Position numbers and translations under genes: made by a program. DNA of 64,000 nt from NCBI GenBank assembly GCA_036378955.1, contig DASUVM010000005.1, forward strand, positions 1-64,000, read 5' to 3'. This stretch comes from DASUVM01 sp036378955. GTDB taxonomy: Bacteria > Patescibacteriota > Saccharimonadia > Saccharimonadales > Saccharimonadaceae. Below the pieces are notes generated by a model. That model was not told where the DNA came from and searched no databases. It was given only the letters and a program-made list of their open reading frames with translations. This document shows, piece by piece, positions 32,200 to 42,700 of the stretch (within the stretch, counting starts at the first letter, position 1; every line of letters starts with the position of its first letter).

Positions 32200-32252
32200 T
32201 ACTCCCCCTTTTGGATATTCTTATGGTACCTGCTGATTGTAGCTTGGTCAAA

Positions 32253-35200
32253 CTAGTTGCTAAACGCATGCCAATCAAACTGAATAGCTTTTGCTTGAGC
32301 CTTATTTACCTCTATGGTGAAGCCTGTTCTAAAAACATTCGTTACACGATACTGGCTATCACTCTGCAAGAAGTCACGCGGTGTTGCAGTAATATATGGC
32401 GGCACACCATAGGCACCACCAAATAAAATATGTATTGATTTCTTGCCCTTTGGCAAAATGACTGTATTGACTTGATCGTGCGAGAGCTTCACCTTGCCGC
32501 TAATCGATACATCGCCCTTAAATGAAGCCTCGCCCACAAAGCGCGCCGGGCCTTCAAAAATTGCCTGTGCTTTAAAAGTCGCATCTTTACTGACAATACC
32601 GCCCGACCACACCCCAGCATTAATGTGATCGAGCTGTACTTGTTGTTCTTTAATGGCCTGCAGCAAGATTGGCGTTAAACCAGCGTATGAAAACGATTTA
32701 GCTCCGTCGGCATCAGTCACCACCAGCCCAGGTAATACGTCTTCAACCTCTTGAGCAATCACACCAATCTGTTTTGTGGAACCACTTTTATCAGATTTCA
32801 TGTTGTATTTTTTAATATTTATACGTTCAAGCAGCTCTACCGCGCCAGTAAATGCTTCAATGTTCTTCTTGGCACGTTCGTCAGAGGTACAAGTAACACC
32901 ACCGGCTGTACTTGGAATAACGCTGCAGGTGCCGCCGCCATTCTCAAATCGTGTTACTGTGGCACCTGATGGCATCGACGTCGCCGACCCAACATGCAAC
33001 AGAAAACCTGGCGCCGAGTTACCAATACCAACGGTTTGTGTTTGTGGGCAACTGACCACACCGCTTACACATCCTAAGATTACGCTGTTACTTTGAGCCA
33101 CGGTCGCATATGCACCAATAGCAGTTGCATTTGTTAATTGTGTCGCCGAACCCGGGCCAGAAAGGCTACCGATAAAGGTATTGAAATTACCAGTAGTGTT
33201 AGCAAATGCACCAGCCGTACCCGTATAACCCGCATTATGGCCTATGGCAGTATTATCTGAGCCCGTTGTATTGCCAAACAACGATTGAATACCAACCGCA
33301 CTGTTTGAAGAGCCGGTGGTGGTGTTAAAGAGCCCGTTAGCGCTCGCGGCCGTATTAAATGACCCCGAGGTAACATTCATGAGTGTCTGCGAGCCAATAC
33401 CAGAATTAAAGGTTCCCGAATGGGTAAAGTTACCAGAGTTTTGCCCGACATAGATATTAGAGATACCGCCATAGGCGTGTAACGTTCGGGCACTATTTAT
33501 CATCAGGATACCAGCCGATGAACTCGTTATGGGCATGGCAATGTTACCATTCACTTCGAGAGCTTGAGCGGGGGTGGTGTCACCAATTCCAACTTGGCCA
33601 TTAGCAAGAATTGTCACAGCCGTGCTTCCACCTGTTTCGAAGTTGAGTGCAAAAGCATCATTTGTTCCAAGGGTTATCGCACCGCCGAGAGTGTTGCCAT
33701 CTTGACAGATATAGGTGCTAGTGGCGCTACAACTTGTCGGTGCATAGGTTGTTGGTGATTGCCAGGCAAGGTTCGTTCCGTTATAAGTTAGCACTTGCCC
33801 CGAAGAAGCACCGGCAGTGTCGAGCCCAAAGGTAAGCTGCCGGCTGCCACCTAGCGTCACGGTGGTTTTGCTGCTTGCACTGCCGGCAAATGTAATCGCC
33901 TGGGTCGCAGCAACGCTTTGCGTAGTGGTGCCATCGGTAATTGAAAAATTTGTCGTATCAACGTCGGCCGAACAGCTAAACGCCGTACCCGACCATTGCA
34001 ATTTTGTTGTGCCCGAGCAGGTCGGGCTATTAATAGCGATACTACCGCTGGTCAACTGTAGGCCGTTACCGACACTTACCGCCAAAGTGTAAGGGTCGAT
34101 TGCCGTGCCACTGCCCGAACGGGTTAAGCCAGAGTTACTCCCTGTGACGTTAGTGACTTCATTGCCTATAACACTGTCACCATCAACCGCTAAGCTAGCC
34201 AACTCCCAGCTGTCACCATCCCACTGCCAGAACTGGCCGGTTGCTGAGCCGTTGGCGAAGGATATGTTGGGGTTTTGACCGCCAGTGCTGGTGAGCGCAC
34301 CAGATGCCGTGACACCCAACACGCCTGTATTGTTAAAAGTAGTCCCTGCTAAACTTAAGCCCGTGCCAGCTGAATAAGTAGTGTCGTTATCGGCCGCACA
34401 ATCCCACTCGCCACTGGTAGCTTGAGCTTTGAGAATTTGGTTCGTCGTGCACGTTTTAAGCGCAAAGGCCGTACCCGCAAGCCTCAACCCACCATTTGTC
34501 AGTGCTGAATAAGTTGTATCGGCGTCAGCAATAACCACACTGTTACCGTTAGAGATACTCAAGGTTCGGGTGCCGTCAACCCAACCAAGCGTCTGGGCAT
34601 CTATATCGGTTGAACAAACAAATGCAGTGCTGTTCCACTGTAATTTAGTGGTGCCAGCACAGGTAGGACTGTTGACAGAAAAAGTTGTGCCAGCCAGGCT
34701 TATGCCGTTTCCGGCGCTATAGGTAGTATTGGCATCGGCCGAGCATATAAAAGCTGTGCCGTTCCATTGCAGCTTATCGGTGCCACTACAAGTGGGGCTA
34801 TCGATCGCGACATTGCCACTTAAAAGTTGCAGACCGCTACTAACGCTTACTGCTAACGTATACGGGCTCACGCTCGTGCCCGCCCCTGAACGAACGAGGC
34901 CAGAGTTACTCCCCGTTGCACCCACAACCTCGTTACCAACGACGCCATCACCATCAGTGGGCAGTGTAGCCAGCTCCCAGCTGTCACCATCCCACTGCCA
35001 GAACTGGCCGGTTGCTGAGCCGTTGGCGAAGGCGATCGTTGGGTTTTGACCGCCAGTACTGGTCACTGGCCCCGTGCCGCCAACACTTAAAACCCCGCTG
35101 TTTATAATCTGATTAGAACCATTCACGCTTAACCCGCTCCCAATATTGGCGTTAATTGTGGTGCCAGCCAGGCTTATGCCCGTGCCGGCTGAATAAGTGG

Positions 35201-36272
35201 TGCCGGCATCAGCCGCACAGCTCCAGGCTAAGCTACCGCTGCTTTTGAGAACTTGCCCGCTGGCACAGGTTATGAGGCCAACTTTAAAAGGGTCAAGCGT
35301 GGTGCCGGTACCAACACGCACCAGCCCATCACCCGCTATAATATCAGTCACTTCATTACCGATGACATCATCGCCACTACTGCCACTTGAGGGTAGTGTC
35401 ACGCTATTACCGCTAGATATCGAGAGTACACTACCGTTCAGTGACAGAGTTTGCGGAGCTGTATTAATGCCATTTTCTATGACTGTCGTCGGGTAGGTAT
35501 TAAATACGTTAGTCACAGAAGGGTTTTCGGCTTCATTGGCGGCGATCTCTTCCTCAATAACTGCACCGACAGCTTCAGAGGGCGTAGAGGCCGTTAATTG
35601 ACCGTCTTGACCAATTGTAAGGAGTGTGCCCGGCTCTAAGTTAACACCACTTTCAAGCAGTTCGCTGAGGGTACCTGGCGCTTCAATGAGCGGTGCAACC
35701 GTATCTTCATCACTGACCGAAGCTATGCCTTCGTCTGATTGACCGCAGGCCTTGGTGGGCGTTGCGTAGACAACATTCTTTGAAGCCAGCCAATTAATTG
35801 TGTTGGTTGGGTCTTGGTCGACTGCCGTTAAACCACAAATAGTTTGGTTATAGGCAGCCTGATCAGTCTCTACTTCAGGTACTTCACAAGAGGGTAATAT
35901 TGCTTGCCCGCCAGTGATTGTCCCTGGCACTGCGCTATCAGGCGAGGCTATGCACACTTGCATTAAAGTTGCCACATGTAAGGCACCGCCGTCGGGTAAG
36001 CTGGCGCTAAACTTGCCTCGTTCATCAACCGTCACACCTTTTGCATCATAGCTATACACAAGATCGGTGCGGGTGGTGGCGTTGTAAAATTTTAAGCGAA
36101 AATCGTATTCTCCGGCTTTGACCGGCCCTTCTTTTGTCTTTAGTGTACCAGCCACAACCAGCGATTTCGGCATGAGTATAAGAAAAATAGCAGCCAACAA
36201 AGCAATAAAGAATACGACCGAAACCGTCCATACTATCAACTTCAAGTGATGATGTGGCTCAGCATGTTCCAC
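32253..36272 (-). CDS. Giant anchored fibre with YadA-like head and peptidase S74 chaperone domain
   Basis: 1339 residues. TM anchor at 12-34 with a short cytoplasmic His-rich start; Thr/Ser/Gly-rich stalk with repeats of TTYSAGTGISLAGTT type and two long copies 257 residues apart; a head (~945-1050) of YadA/left-handed-roll style repeats (NTAIGHNAGYTGTAG, NTFIGSLSG); then an S74 intramolecular chaperone domain starting at TSDERAKKNIEAF (Ser1130, Lys dyad present) as in phage endosialidase tailspikes. Unusually ~120 residues follow that domain, including a beta-helix-like run. It likely trimerises on the cell surface and self-cleaves. Attachment to a host or surface is inference. Confidence 0.85.
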   Translation of the reverse strand: MEHAEPHHHLKLIVWTVSVVFFIALLAAIFLILMPKSLVVAGTLKTKEGPVKAGEYDFRLKFYNATTRTDLVYSYDAKGVTVDERGKFSASLPDGGALHVATLMQVCIASPDSAVPGTITGGQAILPSCEVPEVETDQAAYNQTICGLTAVDQDPTNTINWLASKNVVYATPTKACGQSDEGIASVSDEDTVAPLIEAPGTLSELLESGVNLEPGTLLTIGQDGQLTASTPSEAVGAVIEEEIAANEAENPSVTNVFNTYPTTVIENGINTAPQTLSLNGSVLSISSGNSVTLPSSGSSGDDVIGNEVTDIIAGDGLVRVGTGTTLDPFKVGLITCASGQVLKSSGSLAWSCAADAGTTYSAGTGISLAGTTINANIGSGLSVNGSNQIINSGVLSVGGTGPVTSTGGQNPTIAFANGSATGQFWQWDGDSWELATLPTDGDGVVGNEVVGATGSNSGLVRSGAGTSVSPYTLAVSVSSGLQLLSGNVAIDSPTCSGTDKLQWNGTAFICSADANTTYSAGNGISLAGTTFSVNSPTCAGTTKLQWNSTAFVCSTDIDAQTLGWVDGTRTLSISNGNSVVIADADTTYSALTNGGLRLAGTAFALKTCTTNQILKAQATSGEWDCAADNDTTYSAGTGLSLAGTTFNNTGVLGVTASGALTSTGGQNPNISFANGSATGQFWQWDGDSWELASLAVDGDSVIGNEVTNVTGSNSGLTRSGSGTAIDPYTLAVSVGNGLQLTSGSIAINSPTCSGTTKLQWSGTAFSCSADVDTTNFSITDGTTTQSVAATQAITFAGSASSKTTVTLGGSRQLTFGLDTAGASSGQVLTYNGTNLAWQSPTTYAPTSCSATSTYICQDGNTLGGAITLGTNDAFALNFETGGSTAVTILANGQVGIGDTTPAQALEVNGNIAMPITSSSAGILMINSARTLHAYGGISNIYVGQNSGNFTHSGTFNSGIGSQTLMNVTSGSFNTAASANGLFNTTTGSSNSAVGIQSLFGNTTGSDNTAIGHNAGYTGTAGAFANTTGNFNTFIGSLSGPGSATQLTNATAIGAYATVAQSNSVILGCVSGVVSCPQTQTVGIGNSAPGFLLHVGSATSMPSGATVTRFENGGGTCSVIPSTAGGVTCTSDERAKKNIEAFTGAVELLERINIKKYNMKSDKSGSTKQIGVIAQEVEDVLPGLVVTDADGAKSFSYAGLTPILLQAIKEQQVQLDHINAGVWSGGIVSKDATFKAQAIFEGPARFVGEASFKGDVSISGKVKLSHDQVNTVILPKGKKSIHILFGGAYGVPPYITATPRDFLQSDSQYRVTNVFRTGFTIEVNKAQAKAIQFDWHAFSN
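34203..34261 (+). repeat. Direct repeat copy 1 in the fibre gene
   Basis: 59 identical bases with 34974-35032, 771 nt away (257 codons, in frame). Encodes part of the ATGQFWQWDGDSWELA segment of the stalk. Confidence 0.9.
34974..35032 (+). repeat. Direct repeat copy 2 in the fibre gene
   Basis: Perfect copy of 34203-34261; flanks are similar but diverged. Points to duplication of a stalk module or gene conversion between modules. Confidence 0.9.
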
Positions 36273-36405
36273 CGTGAGGCCCCTTAGGAATGGATCGTTT
36301 GTTTGTTTTTTAACTCTTACTACTAAAAGTATATCATAAGGGTTTTCGATAAGTAAGCTCTTTTTCAGTTTATCGCAATGACAGGAGTGCGATCAAAGCA
36401 TCTAT

Positions 36406-37029
36406 TTAAAACCGTAAGATCGCCAAGCTTGCCTCTGCTTGCAGGCGAAGATGGCGTCGTTCTACCCACTCGTCGACCGCCCGGCGAGCGCCAGGCAGAG
36501 CTTCGTTCTGGTAATCATCAACCACAATAATTGCATTTGGCTGCAGCTTCGGTTCTATTAGCCTTAGTGAGTCGTTAATCGATTCATAATAATCACCGTC
36601 GAGGAATGCGAATATAATTCTATTCGGGATATCAACTGGTGTCAATTCATCAAACCAGGCCTTGTGAATAACTGGCAATGGCACATATGCCCGCTTAAAA
36701 TGACGAACAAACGCTTGTTTTGATGCTTTGAGCTCGCCCGGTTTAAATTGCTCTCCGGCGGCACTTTTATCAGCTGCGGTCTTTGGGGGCAAGCCAGCGA
36801 ATGAATCATAGACATGAAGCAAAGCCTCAGGCCTGAGCGCCATAATAAGCCGCTGCAAAAACAGGCTGGTGGTGCCTTCGTAGCAGCCAAATTCAACAAC
36901 CGAACTCTCGCCCTGTGCACTCGTTAAGGCTTTTTCGCATTCGCGTAAAATGACTGCCAATTCGCGCGGCTCAATTTGTTCGGAAATAATGGGGTAACGA
37001 CGCACCAGATTCTGAATAATGTGGGACAT
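36406..37029 (-). CDS. TylF/macrocin-O-methyltransferase-like SAM enzyme
   Basis: 207 residues from ATG 37029. SAM site VVEFGCYEGTTSLFLQRLI, then VYDSFAGLPP, IIFAFLDGDYYESINDSL and IIVVDDYQNEALPGARRAV, the metal-binding Asp pair typical of the TylF family. Such enzymes methylate sugar hydroxyls, fitting the glycan cluster upstream. The start is chosen because TATAAT (37041-37036) ends 6 nt before it, pointing to a leaderless message; the upstream extension runs through a terminator. Confidence 0.85.
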   Translation of the reverse strand: MSHIIQNLVRRYPIISEQIEPRELAVILRECEKALTSAQGESSVVEFGCYEGTTSLFLQRLIMALRPEALLHVYDSFAGLPPKTAADKSAAGEQFKPGELKASKQAFVRHFKRAYVPLPVIHKAWFDELTPVDIPNRIIFAFLDGDYYESINDSLRLIEPKLQPNAIIVVDDYQNEALPGARRAVDEWVERRHLRLQAEASLAILRF

Positions 37030-37045
37030 GTATCTATTATAAACA

Positions 37046-37073
37046 AAGAACACTCCAGCAATGGAGTGTTCTT
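37046..37073 (-). terminator. Terminator of the secreted Asn/Val protein gene
   Basis: 12-bp perfect arms AAGAACACTCCA and TGGAGTGTTCTT, GCAA loop; the minus strand continues TTTGTTTATAAT, so the T-run also forms part of the next gene's promoter. Confidence 0.8.
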
Positions 37074-37095
37074 GCTCTGTCAAACTTACTCTGGC

Positions 37096-37428
37096 TTATG
37101 ACCAGTATGGCGGTACAACAATAATAACCATATTGTTGTTACCAATGACGTTAACGTTAATGTCGATATCAACATTAACGTTGGTGTTACCACCATAGCC
37201 AGAACCTGGGTTCTGGACAGCCGCACGGACACACTGGCCTTGGTTTCGATACCCAAGTTGTTGCCAGCCGCCATTTCTACAAGCTTCTTTGCTAGATGGT
37301 TGGCTCAACGCACTTGTTGGTGCAGCTACGCCAAAAGAAGCAACCGCCACAGCAACAAAAGCTGCTACGACGAATTTTGCTTTTACGATTGACCGCAAAA
37401 GACTTGATCCTTTTAGGTGTGAACGCAT
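37096..37428 (-). CDS. Small secreted protein with Asn/Val/Asp repeat
   Basis: 110 residues from ATG 37428, which has AAGGAG 8 nt upstream. Signal peptide (FVVAAFVAVAVASFGVAAPTSA). The mature part has two Cys (EACRNGGWQQLGYRNQGQCV), then a striking alternating tract GGNTNVNVDIDINVNV and a hydrophobic end (MVIIVVPPYWS). Alternating polar/Val residues would form a beta strand. The ACRNGGWQ...NQGQCV pattern resembles short secreted CPR/actinobacterial proteins. Function unknown. Confidence 0.7.
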   Translation of the reverse strand: MRSHLKGSSLLRSIVKAKFVVAAFVAVAVASFGVAAPTSALSQPSSKEACRNGGWQQLGYRNQGQCVRAAVQNPGSGYGGNTNVNVDIDINVNVIGNNNMVIIVVPPYWS

Positions 37429-37524
37429 ATGCTTTCTCCTTAATTCGACCATGGTCAAGTCTAACAATGCTTGGCGGAGCATACAAGTCAATTTAGCGGT
37501 GAAACACCTTAGATGAAATAATTT

Positions 37525-38055
37525 TTACAACTTTTTATAGTAATTTTTGCCCTTACGAACAAGTAATATAATAAACGCCGCGACAAGCAAACCAAACAAA
37601 TAGGTTGCAATGTTTTTAGCAATAATGGTTTGCTGAAAACCACTCACCACCAACACAGGAATTGTTAATGAAAGCAAGAAAGCACCTAAGAAAAGCTCAC
37701 GGCCCGAACGCCCCATAACAAGCCAGGCCACCATTAAAGCGCTGATGGCAACAAGGCCTATCTGCAAAAATATCAGACAGGCGACACTACCAACACTTAT
37801 CACCACATATAATAATTGCTGCTTACTTAATAACTGCGTGAGCTTGAAAGCAGTAGCTGACAACGCACTACCCTTCTTGCGCACGTGCGGGCGCGGTGAC
37901 ATTTCGCGGTTACGCCGCGACTTAAAGGCCGTCGCTGTGCGCGGCTTTACTTGCAAGCCTTGTGCCGTTCGTATGGCGATAGTTCGCATGGGTGCCGCCG
38001 AGATGCCATCTATGGCCAACGACTGTTTATGTCTGGTCACTACCGTCTGCTCCAA
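37525..38055 (-). CDS. Membrane protein at the end of the glycan operon
   Basis: 176 residues: a basic, probably cytoplasmic half rich in Arg/Lys/Ala, then three to four TM helices (LLYVVISVGSVACLIFLQIGLVAISALMVAWLVMG; LFLGAFLLSLTIPVLVV; IATYLFGLLVAAFIILLV). It overlaps the GT-C-like gene by 16 nt, so it is the last operon gene. No family recognised. Confidence 0.65.
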   Translation of the reverse strand: MEQTVVTRHKQSLAIDGISAAPMRTIAIRTAQGLQVKPRTATAFKSRRNREMSPRPHVRKKGSALSATAFKLTQLLSKQQLLYVVISVGSVACLIFLQIGLVAISALMVAWLVMGRSGRELFLGAFLLSLTIPVLVVSGFQQTIIAKNIATYLFGLLVAAFIILLVRKGKNYYKKL

Positions 38056-39713
38056 TACATATTTTTATACACCAGCATATGATGCGTATTTTGTATCACC
38101 CGTAAGCCAGCTGCCTTATGCAAGAATTCATATTTTTTAAAGTCATACGACTTGGCTACAATTATGTATTTTATATCAAACTGCGCAGCCTGGTGTGCAA
38201 AGCTGGTGGCATCACGTGGTGTGATCAATGAGTTAACAATCTGAGCCGATACTGAGCCAGCCGTTTCGTGCCGTAATGTGCCAATCTCTGGATTTGTACT
38301 GGCATACACTGAAGAACCAAAAAAAACAGGGCCAGGTGAGGCAATTGTTCGCTCGCTAAAATAAAAAGGCATGTAGAGATGCCATGGTAAAAATAACGAG
38401 GCATAGTGAGAGTTGTCAGCCTGCAACAATTGGCGAGCGCTATACCAATCACGGGGATAGTGGCGCGGCTGTAATTGCCCGGCAGCACCAAAAAAGAGTA
38501 ACGGTGTGTATGTAATTGGTAGCGCAAGAATGATAATAGCTGTTCCTATTTGTACAACTATTGATCGCAGGCGGGTGAACACCCACCAGGTACCGGCTGC
38601 AAGACCAAGTACGTATATCATGGCTAGTAAGGCGACAAATTTGTGAGCATCTCTGTAGCCGCCAAAAAACGGTATGTTCTCATACAGCCACCGATTGAGG
38701 TTGCCGAAAATCGGATCACTTACGCCAGCCGCTAAAATAGCCCCGGTAACCAAAGCTATCGTGGCCCAAACAGCTAAAGCGCGCATGTGCTGCCACAGCG
38801 TAAAGAAGCCTAAGGCCACCAACGGTAGCAGTAGCAAAAGTGGCAGCCACCAGCCATCATACAAGTCTTGAGGCATAAGGTAAAGCGACTGCAGATCGGC
38901 CCAAAAACCCTGTAGCAATAAAGCACTCGTAGCACCGCCAAGTGTTTGGAACACCGCAGCATGGTCACTGGTAAAGCTCGTAATCTGCGCCGCCTCTTGC
39001 CCTGTTCCGCTCAATAAGGGCCATAGCCAATAACTACTACCTACCGCCCACGCCACCAAGCTGCCGCCAAACCACAAAACCAGCTGTTTTAAGTTCGTTG
39101 GCTGTTTGCGAGCCTGCCACAGAAACACCAAAAAACCGATGCCGAGCATAATAAGCGCCATGCCAAATATGTGCAACGAAAGAATGCTCAGCGCCACAAG
39201 CACACCGGTTAATTGTGCCGCTTTTGCTAGTGATGGGGCATTACAGAGCTTCCAAGCGGCGTGAAAGGCAAACGGCAACACTGCATAGGCTAGCAGTAGC
39301 GCAAACTGCCCGGCCATAAGCCGTGAATAAACAAAAGGGTTAACCATATAAAATAAACCGGCTGCAAACGCCGCCACTTTCGTCGCTGCCGAGAGCGGCG
39401 CAACGTTTTTTAACATACCTCGTGCCACGCTATAACCGCTCCAGCCGCTCAATAAGAAAAAACCAATCAGCAGTAGCTTTTGCATAACATCAGCCGGCAT
39501 CACCAGGCTCACCCAATGCAGCAGCGCATAAAAAAGAAAGCCGCTATGCACTGCACTCGGCATAGGCATAGGTGAAGCAAACACCATATCAAGTGTGAGA
39601 ATAAAACCAGGGGCAAGCCACGGTAACACGATAGCCAGCAATACAATGCCATACCCACCAACAGCAAGCAGTTGGTCACGGTACCGCCAAAGCCAATGTC
39701 GTACTACCTTCAT
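38040..39713 (-). CDS. Polytopic GT-C-like membrane glycosyltransferase
   Basis: 557 residues, about 12 TM helices. The first outer loop carries ILTLDMVFASPMP, with an Asp at the place where GT-C enzymes hold their catalytic acid. Helices GFLFYALLHWVSLVMP and YMVNPFVYSRLMAGQFALLLAYAVLPF recall the arabinofuranosyltransferase/YfhO families that use polyprenyl-phosphate sugars. Starts 2 nt after the next giant gene stops. Donor and acceptor unknown. Confidence 0.7.
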   Translation of the reverse strand: MKVVRHWLWRYRDQLLAVGGYGIVLLAIVLPWLAPGFILTLDMVFASPMPMPSAVHSGFLFYALLHWVSLVMPADVMQKLLLIGFFLLSGWSGYSVARGMLKNVAPLSAATKVAAFAAGLFYMVNPFVYSRLMAGQFALLLAYAVLPFAFHAAWKLCNAPSLAKAAQLTGVLVALSILSLHIFGMALIMLGIGFLVFLWQARKQPTNLKQLVLWFGGSLVAWAVGSSYWLWPLLSGTGQEAAQITSFTSDHAAVFQTLGGATSALLLQGFWADLQSLYLMPQDLYDGWWLPLLLLLPLVALGFFTLWQHMRALAVWATIALVTGAILAAGVSDPIFGNLNRWLYENIPFFGGYRDAHKFVALLAMIYVLGLAAGTWWVFTRLRSIVVQIGTAIIILALPITYTPLLFFGAAGQLQPRHYPRDWYSARQLLQADNSHYASLFLPWHLYMPFYFSERTIASPGPVFFGSSVYASTNPEIGTLRHETAGSVSAQIVNSLITPRDATSFAHQAAQFDIKYIIVAKSYDFKKYEFLHKAAGLRVIQNTHHMLVYKNMYWSRR

Positions 39714-39715
39714 GG

Positions 39716-42700
39716 CTACTCTTTTTTACGATGGTGATATTGTTTACGTATTGCGCTGACTGATATAAAAGCCAAGCAGGCACCAAGGCTAACGATACTC
39801 ACAACACGGCCAATTAAAAACGCTTGTTGCGGCGCAAACGCCAGCTCAAATTGCATATCGTAGCGGCCATCTTTTCGCTGAACACAGCCGCTCTCGGCCT
39901 GCTCGCATAACTTTTGAGTGTCAATATACCAACCGTTACTGAAATTATTCAATCTCAGGTGTTGCTCGGTGGCAATTGATTGCGTGCCGAGCCAAAGCTT
40001 CCAACCCGGGTGAAAGGTTTCGCTCACATTCAATAAAAACCGGCCCGAGGCGCCCTTTACGGCAACTGATTTACGTGTAGGGTCAAACTTCGTTACCGTT
40101 ATTGCGTCTGGTTGAGTTAAGGCCTGTTCGGCAGGGGTAACCAGATAAAATTGGTTCTCAAGGCGCGGTATCTCTATAAGCTCTACAGCGTCGTACAGTA
40201 CCGATTGTTCTGTTATACCGTCTGATTCATACGCATAAAGATACAGCCGAACACTAGAGGCGTCGGCTGGAGCCTTTAAGTACTTGATTAATGCCTGCCA
40301 ATCACTATGCTGAGAAGTCATTTCTTTACTGCCTACATCTTGTGAACCGACATCGTAGTTTGCTGTAACGCCATACTGCACACCTTTTTTTGCTTTGTAT
40401 TTAAGGCTGAGCCGGTAAACGGCATTTGGCTTCAGTGGCAGCTCAACGAAGGTACAGGCATCGTGGCGAGTTGCGCGAAGCTCGAGCGATTGCCTTCCTT
40501 CTGCCTTATCGGTTTGGTTAAGGCTCGCAGCAATCTGAGGATCATAGTTATAATTACTACAATCACTGACAGACTCTTGCCACAAGCCTTGCTCGAATGC
40601 ACCGTTTTGCAGCACATTTTTATAATCAAAACTGTTGTCGTTAATAGTAAAGCTATATGCTGGCTGGTTTTTAGGGAGCGCTACTTTTTTGTAGCTATGC
40701 ACTTCTGGGGCCACGGGTACATCTTGCACCGCCTCAAGCTTCATGAGCGAGAAGTTGTCATAGCGATTAACCGTGGGCTCTTTACTGCGGCTTTCGAGCG
40801 CATAAACGAATAAATTAGCACTTGTAGCGCCGGGCTCAACTTGCAGCAGCTCGCTGGCTGTCAGCCAATGCTGACCGTAGACGGGCGCGAAGCCGTTTGC
40901 AGGCGGCGTTCCCGGCTTGCTATACCCAAGATAGAACCGGGTGGTGTGAGCGTTCGGGCTTTGATAATCGTAGCTTAATACATATTGCCCGCCTTCGGGA
41001 AACTTTACAGTCGTACTCATACAAGCATCATGGCGCCGAGCTTCAAGCTGCAAAGCGCGCTGGCCGTGGCTCGCTATTTGGCGGCTGAGTTCGGCTTTAA
41101 TGTCGGGTTGCTTGTCGTAATTATTACAATCACCTACTTTCGGCTTCCATAGGCCTTCTTCAAACGAGGGGTTGGCGATAAGGTTATTGCCAGCACCGCG
41201 ATACAGTTTTACCACACCCCCCTGAGGGAGCTCGCCGATACGGCGCTCACCGGGCGCCGCACGCACCAGTGCCCCCTCTTCACCTAAGCGAATAAAGTAT
41301 GGCACTTGCTCTATAGAGAGTTGGTACAGAATTATATCTTGACCCTGCTCGGCAAGCGAACTGCCATTAACGCTCAGCGGCGGAAGAGGGCGCGTAAAAA
41401 TCGTCAGCGAATGTTGACTGAGCCGATAAAAGAGTGTGGTTTTGGCTGCAACGTAGAGTTCAGTGCCCGTTTTGACCGAATCTTTAGGCACTAGCTCACT
41501 CATTTGCCCCTTAGCTGTATCAAGCTTGACCTCTGCCGCACTGGACAACAACGGCACAATATTCGTTTCATAAGGGAGCGGCTGCGCAGCAATATGATAC
41601 GTATTTTGCCCCGCACTCAATTGTCGGGTAAACTGGCTGCCATTTTCGGCCTGCCCAGCCTCAGAAAAAGCAAAAAGTTGCCCGGGGGCAGAAACACGTG
41701 GCGTATAATGCATAATTTCAAGTATTTTGTCGTTTATTTTTTTTACTTTACCCGGGTTTCGGTCGATTATCTTTTGTAAAAATTGCGGGTCATTTTTTAT
41801 CAGACTTTTATCGGCATCGTAGGTCATTTTCGGAACAAATACATCGTAATGTGATTCGTACACAGCAGAAAGATCATAAATATATTTGACATTATACGGC
41901 TGCAAAACAGCAACGTCATATGTTTTTAGCAGTTTATATTGCGGTGATTCTTTAAATTTATCGGGCGGAATTTTATTATTCAGAAACTCCTTGCCCGAGT
42001 AAGGCAAGAAGCTATCGTGCCCGGCTTGGTTCAGGGGGTAGCCTAGGTTGCGTTTTTGTTCGATATTAAGCATTTGATAATTTTCAAAGAAGGGGTACGC
42101 CAAAATGCGGTACGCCCCCTGATCACTTTCCTGCAGTTGCTCAAACGGAGCTAGCTGCGAGCGAATTTTTGCAACATTAGTTGCCTGGTTATGTACTATA
42201 AAGTGCGCAACGGCAATAAATACCAGCAGCGCGATGAGGCCCGCCGCAAACACTGGCAAGCGACCACGTCGTGGCCATAAAATAGCAACTAATACAATAA
42301 TGCTCAATATAATAATTGGCGCAAAATGACCAACCTCACGAAGCATTGGGTATACCAGCGTTATCGGCCCGAGTGGTAAACGGGTAAACAGGCCGGTGGC
42401 CATAAATAGCAAAACCAACAAAAAACCGAAGCTAAACAGCGTCAAGCGATCAAACTTTTTAGCTTTTATGCAAAGCCATAGCAACAAACTTACGAGAAGA
42501 CTATAAAAAGCAAACTCTATACTACTCAAAAATCGGCTAAGCAAAGTGGCTTTTGCAAACGAAAAGCTGAATATATCAATAAAATCGGCTGCAATAAGTC
42601 CCTTGAAGCCGGCCGCTGCCGCAGTGGCGGCCGTATCTGAAACGCTAGCGGCACCAGTTACAAAATTTGTCAGCCACACCATATTACCAAGTAAAGTGAT

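Noticed and set aside
40463..40813. 116-codon plus-strand frame inside the giant GT-C gene
   Set aside because: Antisense to a conserved repeated domain; no start signals.
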